Part shown: one piece after another, positions 44,899-53,539 of the stretch
How the letters are laid out: each line of letters starts with the position of its first letter
Position numbering within the stretch: the stretch's first letter is position 1
Assembly (NCBI GenBank): GCA_042408595.1
Contig: JBHOQX010000005.1
Coordinates: 62,001-126,000 of the forward strand
Length of the DNA stretch: 64,000 nucleotides
Direction: 5' to 3'
Source of the DNA: JBHOQX01 sp042408595
GTDB taxonomy: Bacteria; Chloroflexota; Chloroflexia; Chloroflexales; Roseiflexaceae
The notes under the pieces: model-generated
Database searches by the model: none
What the model saw: only the letters and a program-made list of their open reading frames with translations
Told to the model about the DNA's origin: nothing
Translations under genes and position numbers: made by a program

Positions 44899-47016
44899 TT
44901 AGTTAGCTGTCAGCGCCACATCGTCAACCGTGCAGGTGCCCGTGCTGGTCGTTTTCCAGACGTACAGGAGCGCGAAGCTGATACCGCCCGGAGCGACGAA
45001 GGTGGTGGACGCCTGCGTATACGCACTGCCGCTAGCCTCGGCGTGATAATCGAACCACTGGCCATTGGCGCTGCCCTTCACTCCCACCGAGCACCACGCG
45101 CTCCCTTGCGATTTGAAGTAGGCCGAGACGGTGTAGCGCTGGCCGCTCGTCAGTTGCACATTCTGCTGGCGCTCACCCTGGACATTCGTGCCATCCCCCA
45201 GACGGGCGGCTTTGGCGCCGCTGCGCGGGTCGGCCACGATGCTGGTCGTTCCGGCCGCATTGGGCCAGCCGTTGAAGTCGTTCTCGAAGCCCGGGTTTTG
45301 GGCCAGGTTCGTTCCGCCGCCAGGGGTCGGTGTTGGCGTGCTGGTTGGCGCCACGGTCGGCGTGCTGGTTGGCGCGGCGCCGCTAGCCTCATAGAACTCG
45401 ACTTCCCCCACATTGCCATAGCCGCCGTTGGGGGCCAGGTAGCGCAGGTAGCGGAAGGTGTTGGCGTTCGTGACGCTGGCCGAGGACCAGGCCCCCTGCG
45501 GCGGTGTGCTGGTGATGGTATACAGATCGACGACTCCGCTCGAGAAGTCGGCCGTGTTCGAGCCCTGGAACCTCCCATTGACCATGCGGCTGGCGAAACT
45601 GTCGCGCGGCCAGTAGCGAATCGTGCCGATCCGCTTCGCCACCCCGCTGCCCAGGTCGAGCCCGCACCAGCCGCCATCCGCGGCAGGCGCATCGAAGAAG
45701 GTGCTGGTGTTGCCATCGAAACACTTGTCGCGGGTGTTGCCCGAGTTGTTCCAGGAGCCGGGGGTGCCGATCACGGCGCCCGTCAGCTTCGCTCCGGATG
45801 GTGGAGTCGAGGTTGGCGCGGGCGCGCTGTTACAGGGCGCTCCGCTCGGCGGCGCGCCGCTGCCGTCGGTGAACGCCGGCGCGCACGGCTGGCGCAGCGC
45901 GCCGCCGCCGCCGATGCTGCTCGCGCTGTTGTTATTGACCACGGCCAGGTTGGTAAAAATGTCGGCGATGTCCTTGGCCCACTTGCAGTCATTGGCGCTG
46001 GTGTTGGTGCAGGTCGCGAGCGTCCCGGTCTCGAAGTCGAACCCCCAGCGATTGCGGAACTCGTCGATCACCCGGCCATTCGGCCCCCACTCGGCCTCGA
46101 TCGCGTAGACATCCCAACCGGTATTATCCACCAGATAGCCCCCGTAATCGAGGAAGGCCTGCGCGAGGATCTTGGCGGCATCGGTACGCAGGCCGCTGAC
46201 ATTAAAGTCTGGCCTGAGCGCCAGCAGCGCGCCCATCTCCAGCGCTGGCACACTGCCGGTATAGCACGAGCTGGCGCAGGAATCGGCGGCCACGGCTGGC
46301 CAACGGTAGCCGGGCGTGCCATCGTTGTTGTAGGCGATATAGCGGCCGTCGATATTGAGCTTCAGCGCGTGGCGGATCACGCCGCCCGGCACCAACTCGC
46401 CCAATCGCAACGTTCCGCCCATGCTTGACATGCCGCTCCCACCGTGCGCCCCGCGGATACCGTCGCCGGTTTTGATGTTATCGTCGGGAAAAGCGTACTG
46501 GCTCGTGACCGTCCCGCCATAGCCGCAGACGTGCAGCGGCTGGGTCTGCTTGATGGTGACGCCGTCGGGCATCAGAATGGCGCCGCTCATGTTCGGGGTA
46601 TTGCCGAGATAGCCGGGGTCGGTGCGGAAATCGTTCGGCACCGGCACCTGCTGGGAAAACACGACCTGCCCGGCAAGGATCGAGCCGCAGCGGGTTCTTG
46701 ATGGATCCCAGCCGGCGTCATTCAGCGCGACACTCTTCAGCGGCGCGGTCGGTCGCAGGATCAGCACGTCTTCGTCGGTCGTCATCCCCATCTGCGTTGC
46801 CCTGCCGATCCCGGCAGACACATACTGCGCGCCACTGCCGATCGGCATGTTCCAGATCGAGTTCCAGGCAAACGGCCACTGCTGCGGATCGCGGCTGGTC
46901 GGAAACGCCGCCTGCGCCAGATGTGGCCCGGGCAGCATGCTGGCCGCCAGAAGCACACCGAGAACGATCGCGCACGAGACACACGCACGGAGGGCCGACA
47001 ATGGTTGGCGCTTCAA
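44899..47016 (-). CDS. Secreted multidomain protein: unknown N-terminal domain, discoidin-like domain, C-terminal CBM-like domain
   Basis: 705 aa. TTG 47016 is chosen because AAGGAGG (47023-47029) lies 6 nt before it; the upstream in-frame GTG would put that ribosome site inside the gene. Signal peptide (MKRQPLSALRACVSCAIVLGVLLAASMLPG, then HLAQA). Residues about 40-385 form a domain I do not recognise, with WPFAWNSIWNMPIG, RGAHGGSGMSSMGGTLRLGEL and IRHALKLNIDGRY. About 415-545 resembles an F5/8-type C (discoidin) domain (DKCFDGNTSTFFDAP.ADGGWCGLDLG). A Thr/Pro linker leads to a CBM4/9-like domain (NLAQNPGFENDFNGWPN to the end). Probably an extracellular glycan-active or glycan-binding protein in the sugar locus. 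Confidence 0.8.
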   Translation of the reverse strand: MKRQPLSALRACVSCAIVLGVLLAASMLPGPHLAQAAFPTSRDPQQWPFAWNSIWNMPIGSGAQYVSAGIGRATQMGMTTDEDVLILRPTAPLKSVALNDAGWDPSRTRCGSILAGQVVFSQQVPVPNDFRTDPGYLGNTPNMSGAILMPDGVTIKQTQPLHVCGYGGTVTSQYAFPDDNIKTGDGIRGAHGGSGMSSMGGTLRLGELVPGGVIRHALKLNIDGRYIAYNNDGTPGYRWPAVAADSCASSCYTGSVPALEMGALLALRPDFNVSGLRTDAAKILAQAFLDYGGYLVDNTGWDVYAIEAEWGPNGRVIDEFRNRWGFDFETGTLATCTNTSANDCKWAKDIADIFTNLAVVNNNSASSIGGGGALRQPCAPAFTDGSGAPPSGAPCNSAPAPTSTPPSGAKLTGAVIGTPGSWNNSGNTRDKCFDGNTSTFFDAPAADGGWCGLDLGSGVAKRIGTIRYWPRDSFASRMVNGRFQGSNTADFSSGVVDLYTITSTPPQGAWSSASVTNANTFRYLRYLAPNGGYGNVGEVEFYEASGAAPTSTPTVAPTSTPTPTPGGGTNLAQNPGFENDFNGWPNAAGTTSIVADPRSGAKAARLGDGTNVQGERQQNVQLTSGQRYTVSAYFKSQGSAWCSVGVKGSANGQWFDYHAEASGSAYTQASTTFVAPGGISFALLYVWKTTSTGTCTVDDVALTAN

Positions 47017-47060
47017 TGCATTCCTCCTTGGCACGTAGAAACACGCCGACTGCCGCAGCC

Positions 47061-48401
47061 TCAGCGCAACGCCGGCAGCCAGCGTGCTTCAGCGGCGAGC
47101 AACTCGTCTGTCATGGCCTGAATCTGGTCGAGCGTCAGCAGCGCGCCTGTCAGCGGATCGAGCGCGACCGCCTGGTACACGGCCGCGCGGTCACCGTGCA
47201 TGGCGGCATAGACGGCCAGTTCTTGCACATTGATGCAATTGCGATTCAGCGCGGCCAGTTGCGGCGGCAGCGCGCCGATCGCCGTTGGCTGGATGCCGTT
47301 AGCGTCCACCAGGCAGGGTACCTCGACACAACTGCCATCCGGCAGGTTGCTGATCAGGCCGCGATTGGCGACATTGCCATAGATCACACGCGGCGTGCCG
47401 CTCTCGATACTGTCGATGATCCATGCGCCGTACTCGTAGGATGGCGCCAGGCCGCGTTCCAGCAGCGCAGCAGTATCGGGTGGCTGGTGGGCCAGGCAGA
47501 GTTCGTAGTAGTCCCAGCGCTGCGGGACATACGCGGCGACGGTTTCCGGATCCTTACGGAAATACGGCACGTATTCCGAGGCGTGATGGCTCGACTCTGT
47601 ATGGAAGTAGCCGAACATCTCCATGATCGCGGTGCGTACCACCTCCACACCGCCCTCGTAGACCGAGTCGGCGACAATCTGGCTATGGTCGCCATCGTCG
47701 GCGGCCAGGTTGGCCAGGGCTGCACGCGGCCGGTGGCCGCGGCTCATCACCGCGCGGATGCGCGGATAGAGATCTTCTTCGCCCCGCCGGAACTCCAGAA
47801 ACCATGCCTGGTGATTGATCCCCGCCGCGCGGAAGCGGATCTCGCGGTACGGCACGCCGATCTGGCGCGCCAGCATGGACGAGGTATTCTGGACACTATG
47901 GCACAGGCCAACAGTCCTGATCCCAGTTGTGTTCAGCGCCCAGCAGTTCATGGCCATCGGGTTGGCATACTGCAGCAGCAGCGCGTCGGGGCACAGGTCG
48001 GCCATGTCACGGGCGATATCGAGCAGCACCGGGATGGTACGCAGCGCCCGGAAGACGCCCCCCGGCCCAAGCGTGTCGCCGACGCACTGGTCCAGCCCGT
48101 AGCGGCGCGGAATTTCGACATCGAGCCGGTAGGCCTCAAGCCCGCCGACCTGGAAGGTGATGATGACATAGTCGGCGCCACGCAGCGCCGTGCGCCGGTC
48201 CGTCGTAGCGATCACATCGGCCGGTAGCTGATGGCGCTCGACCAGCGCGCGCACCCCAGCCACCGTATGCGTCAGGCGGTCCGGGTCAATATCCATGAGC
48301 GCCAGCCGCGCCCCGCGCAGGGCCGGAAACGACAGGATGTCGCGGATCAGCGTCAGCGGGAAGACCACCCCACCCGCGCCGATGATAGCAATGGATGTCA
48401 T
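47061..48401 (-). CDS. Glycoside hydrolase family 4 (alpha-galactosidase/alpha-galacturonidase-like)
   Basis: 446 aa from ATG 48401 (MTSIAIIGAGGVVFPLTLIRDIL), the start that opens the NAD-binding Rossmann motif; a further 21 codons are open upstream. GH4 enzymes use NAD+ and a divalent metal for a redox-elimination mechanism. Visible: ALMDIDPDRL, QYANPMAMNCWALN (NPM), GLCHSVQNTS (metal-ligand Cys), AAGINHQAWFLEF (metal-ligand His). The protein groups by motifs with MelA/LplD-type members rather than 6-phospho-glucosidases, but the sugar is not certain. Cytoplasmic; it probably cleaves the oligosaccharide imported by the Lpl-type transporter. Confidence 0.9.
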   Translation of the reverse strand: MTSIAIIGAGGVVFPLTLIRDILSFPALRGARLALMDIDPDRLTHTVAGVRALVERHQLPADVIATTDRRTALRGADYVIITFQVGGLEAYRLDVEIPRRYGLDQCVGDTLGPGGVFRALRTIPVLLDIARDMADLCPDALLLQYANPMAMNCWALNTTGIRTVGLCHSVQNTSSMLARQIGVPYREIRFRAAGINHQAWFLEFRRGEEDLYPRIRAVMSRGHRPRAALANLAADDGDHSQIVADSVYEGGVEVVRTAIMEMFGYFHTESSHHASEYVPYFRKDPETVAAYVPQRWDYYELCLAHQPPDTAALLERGLAPSYEYGAWIIDSIESGTPRVIYGNVANRGLISNLPDGSCVEVPCLVDANGIQPTAIGALPPQLAALNRNCINVQELAVYAAMHGDRAAVYQAVALDPLTGALLTLDQIQAMTDELLAAEARWLPALR

Positions 48402-48502
48402 GGCAATACTGGCTTCCGAGATCTCGACAAGGTTGAGGCGGTCGATCGGGCCATCTGGCCTCATTCGCAGGTCCTACGCGGTCGTTCGCAGCGCGGGAGG
48501 AT

Positions 48503-48520
48503 GGCGGGCCTAAGCCCGCC
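48503..48520. repeat. GGCGGGC-CTAA-GCCCGCC hairpin
   Basis: Perfect 7-bp arms in the 296-bp gap between the binding-protein and GH4 genes. The remaining gap sequence is repeat-like (GGAGGAG, CCAGCCTCCCCCACC) with no gene. Confidence 0.5.
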
Positions 48521-48697
48521 ACGGTCTCGTGTTCGCGCCTACGGAAGGGTTTTGGAGGAGCTTCGTCCCGCCAGCCTCCCCCACCGCACATGTCTGGCCA
48601 TTGAGCCAGGCACGCGCCGCGCAGGAGTAGCCACGCCCTGCCCACCCAGCCTGCACCGGGCGGTCTGGCGGGCAGGCGGCTACCCGGCGCACGCGCC

Positions 48698-50416
48698 CTA
48701 GGCTTTCTTTGCGAGCTGCTCCTGGTACTCAGCGCGGATCTGATCGCCGCCGCGGCTTCGCCAGGCGGCGACTGTCTGATCGTGGCTGCTGAGCGGCTTG
48801 CGCCCGGCGACGATGTCATTCAGGCTATCGTTCAGCAGCGTACCCAGCTCACTGCCCTTGGCGGCCTCGGTCGGCGAGGCGAAAGCGGCCACCGGGTTGT
48901 CAATACCGATTTCGACATACGCCTTGAACAGCGCCTGCTGGTCTTCGGCATCGCCCGGTACATCGTAGCTCAGCACGATCGGCGGGAATGCCAGATAATT
49001 CAGGTCGCCGATCTCCTGTTTGCCCTTTTCCGTCAGTGTGCGCGTGCCGTCGGGGTTCACCGTATGTTCGACGCCTTCGGCGCCGTAGCGCATGTACAAC
49101 CACTCTTCGCTGCCGAATGGCGCCGCGTAGTAATTCATGATCCGCAACAACTCCTTGACGCGCTGCGGGTCGGCGCCGGCCGTGGCTGAGATGGAGGCCA
49201 TGCCCCAATAGCCGCGCCCGTTGTGGGCCACGGCTTTGCCACCGTCATACCCGACCGGCACGAACCCCATCACGTTGGCCTTGGGATTCGCGGCCCTGGT
49301 GCGGAAGCGGACGCCGGTTGAGCCCGGCAGCGCGCCGATGCCATCGTTGTACGCACCGATCTTGCCACTGGCGAACTGCTCCTTGCCGTTGAACGTCGGC
49401 GCGGCGGCGTCCGGGTGGTAGCCGCCAGCCTCGAACAGCTTGCGCTGCCATTCGAGCATGAGCTTGTACTCATCAGTCTCGATCTCGTGGGTCAGCGTGC
49501 CATCCTTGTTCAGCCGCCAGACGTTCGGCACCCGAAACATGAATTTGAGCCATGGCGCGGCGTACTGGTATCCGGCCAGGCCGTACGTGTCCGACGATCC
49601 GTCGCCGTCGGGGTCGTTCTTCGAGAAGGCGACCATGAGGTCGAAAAACTCCTGCGCGTTCTTCGGGTTGGGATTCCCGATCTTCTCGGCCCAATCCTGG
49701 CGGAAGATTAGGATCGAGGAGACGCGGCCGGTCTCACGCGGCAAACCGTAGATTTTGCCGTCGATCTTGACATTTTCCCAGAGATAGGGCGGAAACGATG
49801 CCAAGTTGGGGTATTCCTTGAGGGCATCGCCGGTCAGGTATGGCGTCAGGTCGGTGAACGCGCCGTCTTTGACCGCTTTCAAATGGGCGTTTTCATAATG
49901 CGGATTGATCGTGATCACGTCCGGCAGGGACCCGCTGGCAAGCACGGTGGCCAGCTTCTCCGTAAAGGTATCGGCCGGTGTCAGGTCGGCATCCACCCGT
50001 TGGTTGAGCCGTTTTTCCAGCCCCTGCCAGTAGGTGTTCTGGTCGTGGGGCAACACCGGCGGCTGGTAGACGAACTGCAATGTGCGCATCACACCGCCGC
50101 TTCCCGGCGGGCTTTCGACCGTTTTGACGAACACCTTTGGGAAGGCCTTGTAGGCCGGCGGAACACCATCTATCGGAGACGGCATGTAGCCGGCCGCCGC
50201 ATCGGTGACGGGTGCGGCCGTCGCCGCGGGCGCGGCCGTCGCCGCCGTCGTCGCGACGGGTTGGGCCGGCGCCGCCGTCGTTGGCTCGACAGCCGGGCCG
50301 CTCGTTGGCGCCGGGGCGGTCGGCGCGCCGCCGCAGGCCGCCAGCAGCCCGGCGCCAGCGCCAATCATCACCGTTCGCAGGAAGGCGCGCCGGTTGATCG
50401 GTTGTCTGGTCGACAT
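48698..50416 (-). CDS. Family 1 extracellular solute-binding lipoprotein, LplA/YtcQ type
   Basis: 572 aa from ATG 50416 with AAAGGAGC upstream. The N-terminus has a twin-arginine-like motif (NRRAFLRTV) and a lipobox (GLLAAC), followed by an Ala/Pro/Thr linker (about 30-75). The mature part has the SBP_bac_1 pattern (LPDVITINPHYENAHLKAVKDGAFTDLTPYL, FRQDWAEKIGNPNPKNAQEFFDLMVAF). A DPDGDGSSDTYG segment looks like a calcium loop, as in LplA-like binding proteins. Third gene of the importer operon; it captures the oligosaccharide outside the membrane. Confidence 0.92.
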   Translation of the reverse strand: MSTRQPINRRAFLRTVMIGAGAGLLAACGGAPTAPAPTSGPAVEPTTAAPAQPVATTAATAAPAATAAPVTDAAAGYMPSPIDGVPPAYKAFPKVFVKTVESPPGSGGVMRTLQFVYQPPVLPHDQNTYWQGLEKRLNQRVDADLTPADTFTEKLATVLASGSLPDVITINPHYENAHLKAVKDGAFTDLTPYLTGDALKEYPNLASFPPYLWENVKIDGKIYGLPRETGRVSSILIFRQDWAEKIGNPNPKNAQEFFDLMVAFSKNDPDGDGSSDTYGLAGYQYAAPWLKFMFRVPNVWRLNKDGTLTHEIETDEYKLMLEWQRKLFEAGGYHPDAAAPTFNGKEQFASGKIGAYNDGIGALPGSTGVRFRTRAANPKANVMGFVPVGYDGGKAVAHNGRGYWGMASISATAGADPQRVKELLRIMNYYAAPFGSEEWLYMRYGAEGVEHTVNPDGTRTLTEKGKQEIGDLNYLAFPPIVLSYDVPGDAEDQQALFKAYVEIGIDNPVAAFASPTEAAKGSELGTLLNDSLNDIVAGRKPLSSHDQTVAAWRSRGGDQIRAEYQEQLAKKA

Positions 50417-50552
50417 CTGTCAGCTCCTTTGCTATACGCAGGCAACAGGATGCCAGGGGTGCGGCCCATGCCGTCCCTACCTGCTGCGGACCACCCATGC
50501 TCGACGTCTGCGGCTCGAACTGCGTCTGATCTGACCGACCGGCGTGCTGCGT

Positions 50553-51443
50553 TTATCCCTTGATCGCCCCGCTCAGCACGCCCTGGGTGAAGTATTTCTG
50601 CAGGAACGGGTACACCACCAGGATCGGTACGGTGGCGATCACCAGCACTGCCATCTGGATCGACTGCGCCGGCGGCGGCGGGCGTACCGGGTTTATGGCC
50701 GTCTCGGCGATCGGCGCCGCCATCAGCACATACTGGCGCAGCACGAGCTGCACCGGCCACTTGCCTGGATCGCTCAGGTAGAGCACCGCCGCGAAGAACT
50801 CGTTCCAATGGCCGACGCCATAGAACAGGGCAACGACCGCCAGCGCCGCCGTGGAAAGCGGCAGCACCACATCACGCAGCACCTGCCACTCGTTCGCGCC
50901 ATCGATCCGGGCGCTATCGATCAACTCCTGCGGCAGGCTCATGAAAAAGTTGCGCAGGATGATGACATTGAAGGCTGAGATCGCGTTCGGGATGATCAGC
51001 GCGGCGTAAGAGTTCAGCATTCCAAGCGAGCGCACCACCAGGAACGACGGGATGATCCCCGGCCAGAACAGCATGGTCAGCAGCAGCATGACCAGGATCG
51101 CCCGCCGCCCGCGGACTCTGGGCCGGCTGAGTCCATACGCCATCAGCACCGTCAGGGCCATATTGAGCAGCGTGCCAACGATGGTAATGCCAACACTCAC
51201 CATCAGCGACCGCACGACGATCCCGTTCGTAAAGATCGCCTGGTACGCTTCGAGGCTTGGCGTGCGCGGAATCAGGATTACCCCGCCGCGCGCCGCATCC
51301 GCGGCTGAAGAGAAGCTGACCGCCAGCACATAGATGAACGGCACGATCACGACCAGGGCCAGCAGTGCGAGGAGCACGAACCTCCCGGCGCGCGCCAGCA
51401 ACCCGGGCGGCTCCATCCAGACTGGCCGCTCAACCCGCTGCAT
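50553..51443 (-). CDS. Carbohydrate ABC transporter permease, LplC/YtcP type
   Basis: 296 aa BPD_transp_1 permease with six TM helices. Typical features: LLALVVIVPFIYVLAVSFSSAADAARGGVILIPRTPSLEAYQAIF, and the EAA loop LPQELIDSARIDGANEWQVLRDVVLPLS. Its ATG overlaps the stop of the LplB-type gene by one base (TGATG). The C-terminal QKYFTQGVLSGAIKG is a family hallmark. Confidence 0.94.
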   Translation of the reverse strand: MQRVERPVWMEPPGLLARAGRFVLLALLALVVIVPFIYVLAVSFSSAADAARGGVILIPRTPSLEAYQAIFTNGIVVRSLMVSVGITIVGTLLNMALTVLMAYGLSRPRVRGRRAILVMLLLTMLFWPGIIPSFLVVRSLGMLNSYAALIIPNAISAFNVIILRNFFMSLPQELIDSARIDGANEWQVLRDVVLPLSTAALAVVALFYGVGHWNEFFAAVLYLSDPGKWPVQLVLRQYVLMAAPIAETAINPVRPPPPAQSIQMAVLVIATVPILVVYPFLQKYFTQGVLSGAIKG

Positions 51444-52411
51444 CAGAAGACTCCTTCCTCGCCCAGCCGCCTGGCGATCAGGTTGGCGCCCAGCACCAGC
51501 GCCGTGCCGACAACCCCCTTGACCAGGCCGACGGCGGTGCTAAACCCCCAATCGCCGCCCTGGATGCCGCGAAAGTACGTAAATGTATCCAGCACTTCCG
51601 CGGCATCGGCGCCGACCGCGTTGCGCTGAAGGTAGAACTGCTCGAAGCCGGTCGTGAGGATATTGCCCAACTGCAGGATCAGCACCAGGACGACCACGCT
51701 GCGAATGCCGGGCAGCGTGATATGCCACAACCGCGCGCGGCTATTGGCGCCGTCCACCACCGCCGCCTCATACAGCGTCGGATCGATCTTCGTCAACGCC
51801 GCCAGGAAGATAATCGTTCCCCAGCCCGTCTCTTTCCAGATCAACTGCACCACTGCCAGCGGCTTGAACATATCCGGGTTGTTCATGATATTGACTGTCG
51901 GCTGCCCAAACTCACGCAGATACTGGTTCAGCAACCCATCACCGCCAAGGATGCGCTGCCACAACGCTATGATCACCACCCATGAGATAAAATGTGGCAA
52001 ATACAGAATGCTTTGTAGCATACGCTTAATCGACTGGAATAAAATGCTGTTTAGCAGCAGCGCCAGGGCGATCGGCAGCGGAAAGAAAAAGACTAGCTGC
52101 AGTATACTCAGGATCAGCGTATTGCGCAACGCCACCGCAAAATCCGGATCGGTAAAGAGTCGCTGGAAATTCGCCAATCCAACCCAGGGGCTGCGTGTGA
52201 ATCCGAGAAACGGTGAATAATTCTGGAAGGCGATGATATTGCCAAGCAGCGGGAGATAGTGGAAGACGAGAAAATAGAGCACACCAGGAAGCAGGAACAG
52301 GTAGATCAGGCGGTCGCGCCGGACATCACACCAGAACGACGCACGCCGCACCGCGCGCGGAGAAGTCGCCAGCCGGCTGCGCGCAGGACTAGATGAGTAG
52401 GTTTCGTCCAT
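51443..52411 (-). CDS. Carbohydrate ABC transporter permease, LplB type
   Basis: 322 aa from ATG 52411 with GGGAG upstream; the frame extends to 52579 through the promoter. Signatures: LPGVLYFLVFHYLPLLGNIIAFQNYSPFLGF, FQRLFTDPDF, and the EAA loop LYEAAVVDGANSRARLWHITLPGI. First gene of the operon. No ATPase is encoded here; Lpl-type importers commonly use a shared MsmX-like ATPase encoded elsewhere (known for Bacillus; inferred here). Confidence 0.93.
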   Translation of the reverse strand: MDETYSSSPARSRLATSPRAVRRASFWCDVRRDRLIYLFLLPGVLYFLVFHYLPLLGNIIAFQNYSPFLGFTRSPWVGLANFQRLFTDPDFAVALRNTLILSILQLVFFFPLPIALALLLNSILFQSIKRMLQSILYLPHFISWVVIIALWQRILGGDGLLNQYLREFGQPTVNIMNNPDMFKPLAVVQLIWKETGWGTIIFLAALTKIDPTLYEAAVVDGANSRARLWHITLPGIRSVVVLVLILQLGNILTTGFEQFYLQRNAVGADAAEVLDTFTYFRGIQGGDWGFSTAVGLVKGVVGTALVLGANLIARRLGEEGVF

Positions 52412-52550
52412 AGCAGGCGCTCCCAGGACTCCATCGCTCGTGGAATCGCCCTGCGTCTCCGGCGATGCTGGCCGCCTCGCAGAGACATCCCAACAATGAT
52501 CATCGCGGCCGTCGTGCAAAGGTGAACTGTCATCGCTCCAGAGTGATCGT

Positions 52551-52579
52551 AGTATATAGGCCGACAGTATGAGGTACAA
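52551..52579 (-). promoter_or_regulatory. Promoter of the carbohydrate operon
   Basis: Minus-strand TTGTAC (52574-52579), 17-nt spacer, TATACT (52551-52556). The 5' leader is about 135 nt. GATC-containing direct repeats (52580-52605) between this promoter and the AraC gene are candidate AraC-protein sites. Confidence 0.55.
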
Positions 52580-52650
52580 TGATCTGCATCGGTGATCTTT
52601 GATCTCTTTGTGCTCACTGCTCTCGGCACCGAGGGCGAGGAGGGCAGGCT

Positions 52651-53526
52651 ATGGAAGCCCTGATTATCCATCTGCAGCGGACGATGAATACGCGGTCGTC
52701 CCATTTCCGGCAGTTCGATCCCGATTTGCAGATCTATGCCGGCGTCGAAGACACTGCTCCGACCTACTCTTGGGACGGGCGCAAGCGCAAAGCCGACGCA
52801 GCCCACCCGTTTATTGTCTTTCAGTACACGCTCGAGGGCTGGGGGTACTATGAAGATGCCAGCGGGCGCTATCCGATCAAGCCGTGCACGGCGTTCACAG
52901 CCATTGTGCCGTCCGATCACCGCTACTACCGCCCACCGGCGTCGTCACGCTGGCTGGTGCTCTGGCTGGTGCTCCACCATCCGTACATCGTGCAGCGGGT
53001 CAGCCGGCGGCAGAGGGAATGCGGCCCGCTCTTGACGCTCGAACCGGGACACCCGCTGCTGCTGCGCGCCATTGAGCTGTTTGAAGAGGAGGTGCGCGGT
53101 GCCTACTATGATCCCATCACACACGAAGAGCAGCTGTTCGGGTTTCTCTGGGAGTATGAGCGCGCCGCCGAGCGCATCCGCGCGCATCGCTTCGCCCAGT
53201 CGCGGTACGAACGGCTGCTCGACGAGGTGCGCCAGTATGTCCTTAGTGCGATCAGTCGCCCGATCAGCGTGATGGAGCTGGCGCACCACCACGGCATGAG
53301 CCGCAGTCATTTCAGCCGCTCGTTTCGCGCGGCATCCGGCCTGAGTCCGGCGCAGTACGTCCAGCGTGTGCGCCTCGAGGCTGCAGCTCAGCGGCTCCTG
53401 CACTCCACACAGCCAATCTCACAGATTGCCCAGGAAACCGGGTTTGCCAATGCGCAGCATTTCAGCCGCGCCTTTCGACAGCGCTTCCACCTCAGCCCCG
53501 GCGCGTATCGCCGCCAGATGCGGTAG
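52651..53526 (+). CDS. AraC-family transcriptional regulator
   Basis: 291 aa from ATG 52651 (GAGGAGGG upstream). An N-terminal cupin-like sensing domain (FIVFQYTLEGWGYYEDASGRYPIKPCTAFTAIVPSDHRYY) and a C-terminal double helix-turn-helix (ISVMELAHHHGMSRSHFSRSFRAASGLSPAQYVQRVRLEAA, ISQIAQETGFANAQHFSRAFRQRFHLSPGAYRR). Divergent from the importer/GH4 operon, which it most likely activates when the sugar is present. Convergent with the hybrid kinase gene. Confidence 0.94.
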   Translation: MEALIIHLQRTMNTRSSHFRQFDPDLQIYAGVEDTAPTYSWDGRKRKADAAHPFIVFQYTLEGWGYYEDASGRYPIKPCTAFTAIVPSDHRYYRPPASSRWLVLWLVLHHPYIVQRVSRRQRECGPLLTLEPGHPLLLRAIELFEEEVRGAYYDPITHEEQLFGFLWEYERAAERIRAHRFAQSRYERLLDEVRQYVLSAISRPISVMELAHHHGMSRSHFSRSFRAASGLSPAQYVQRVRLEAAAQRLLHSTQPISQIAQETGFANAQHFSRAFRQRFHLSPGAYRRQMR

Positions 53527-53539
53527 CCGGGCGAACATC

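Noticed and set aside
44731..46428. 565-codon plus-strand frame opposite the secreted protein
   Set aside because: Shadow; the minus-strand protein has a signal peptide and discoidin/CBM-like domains.
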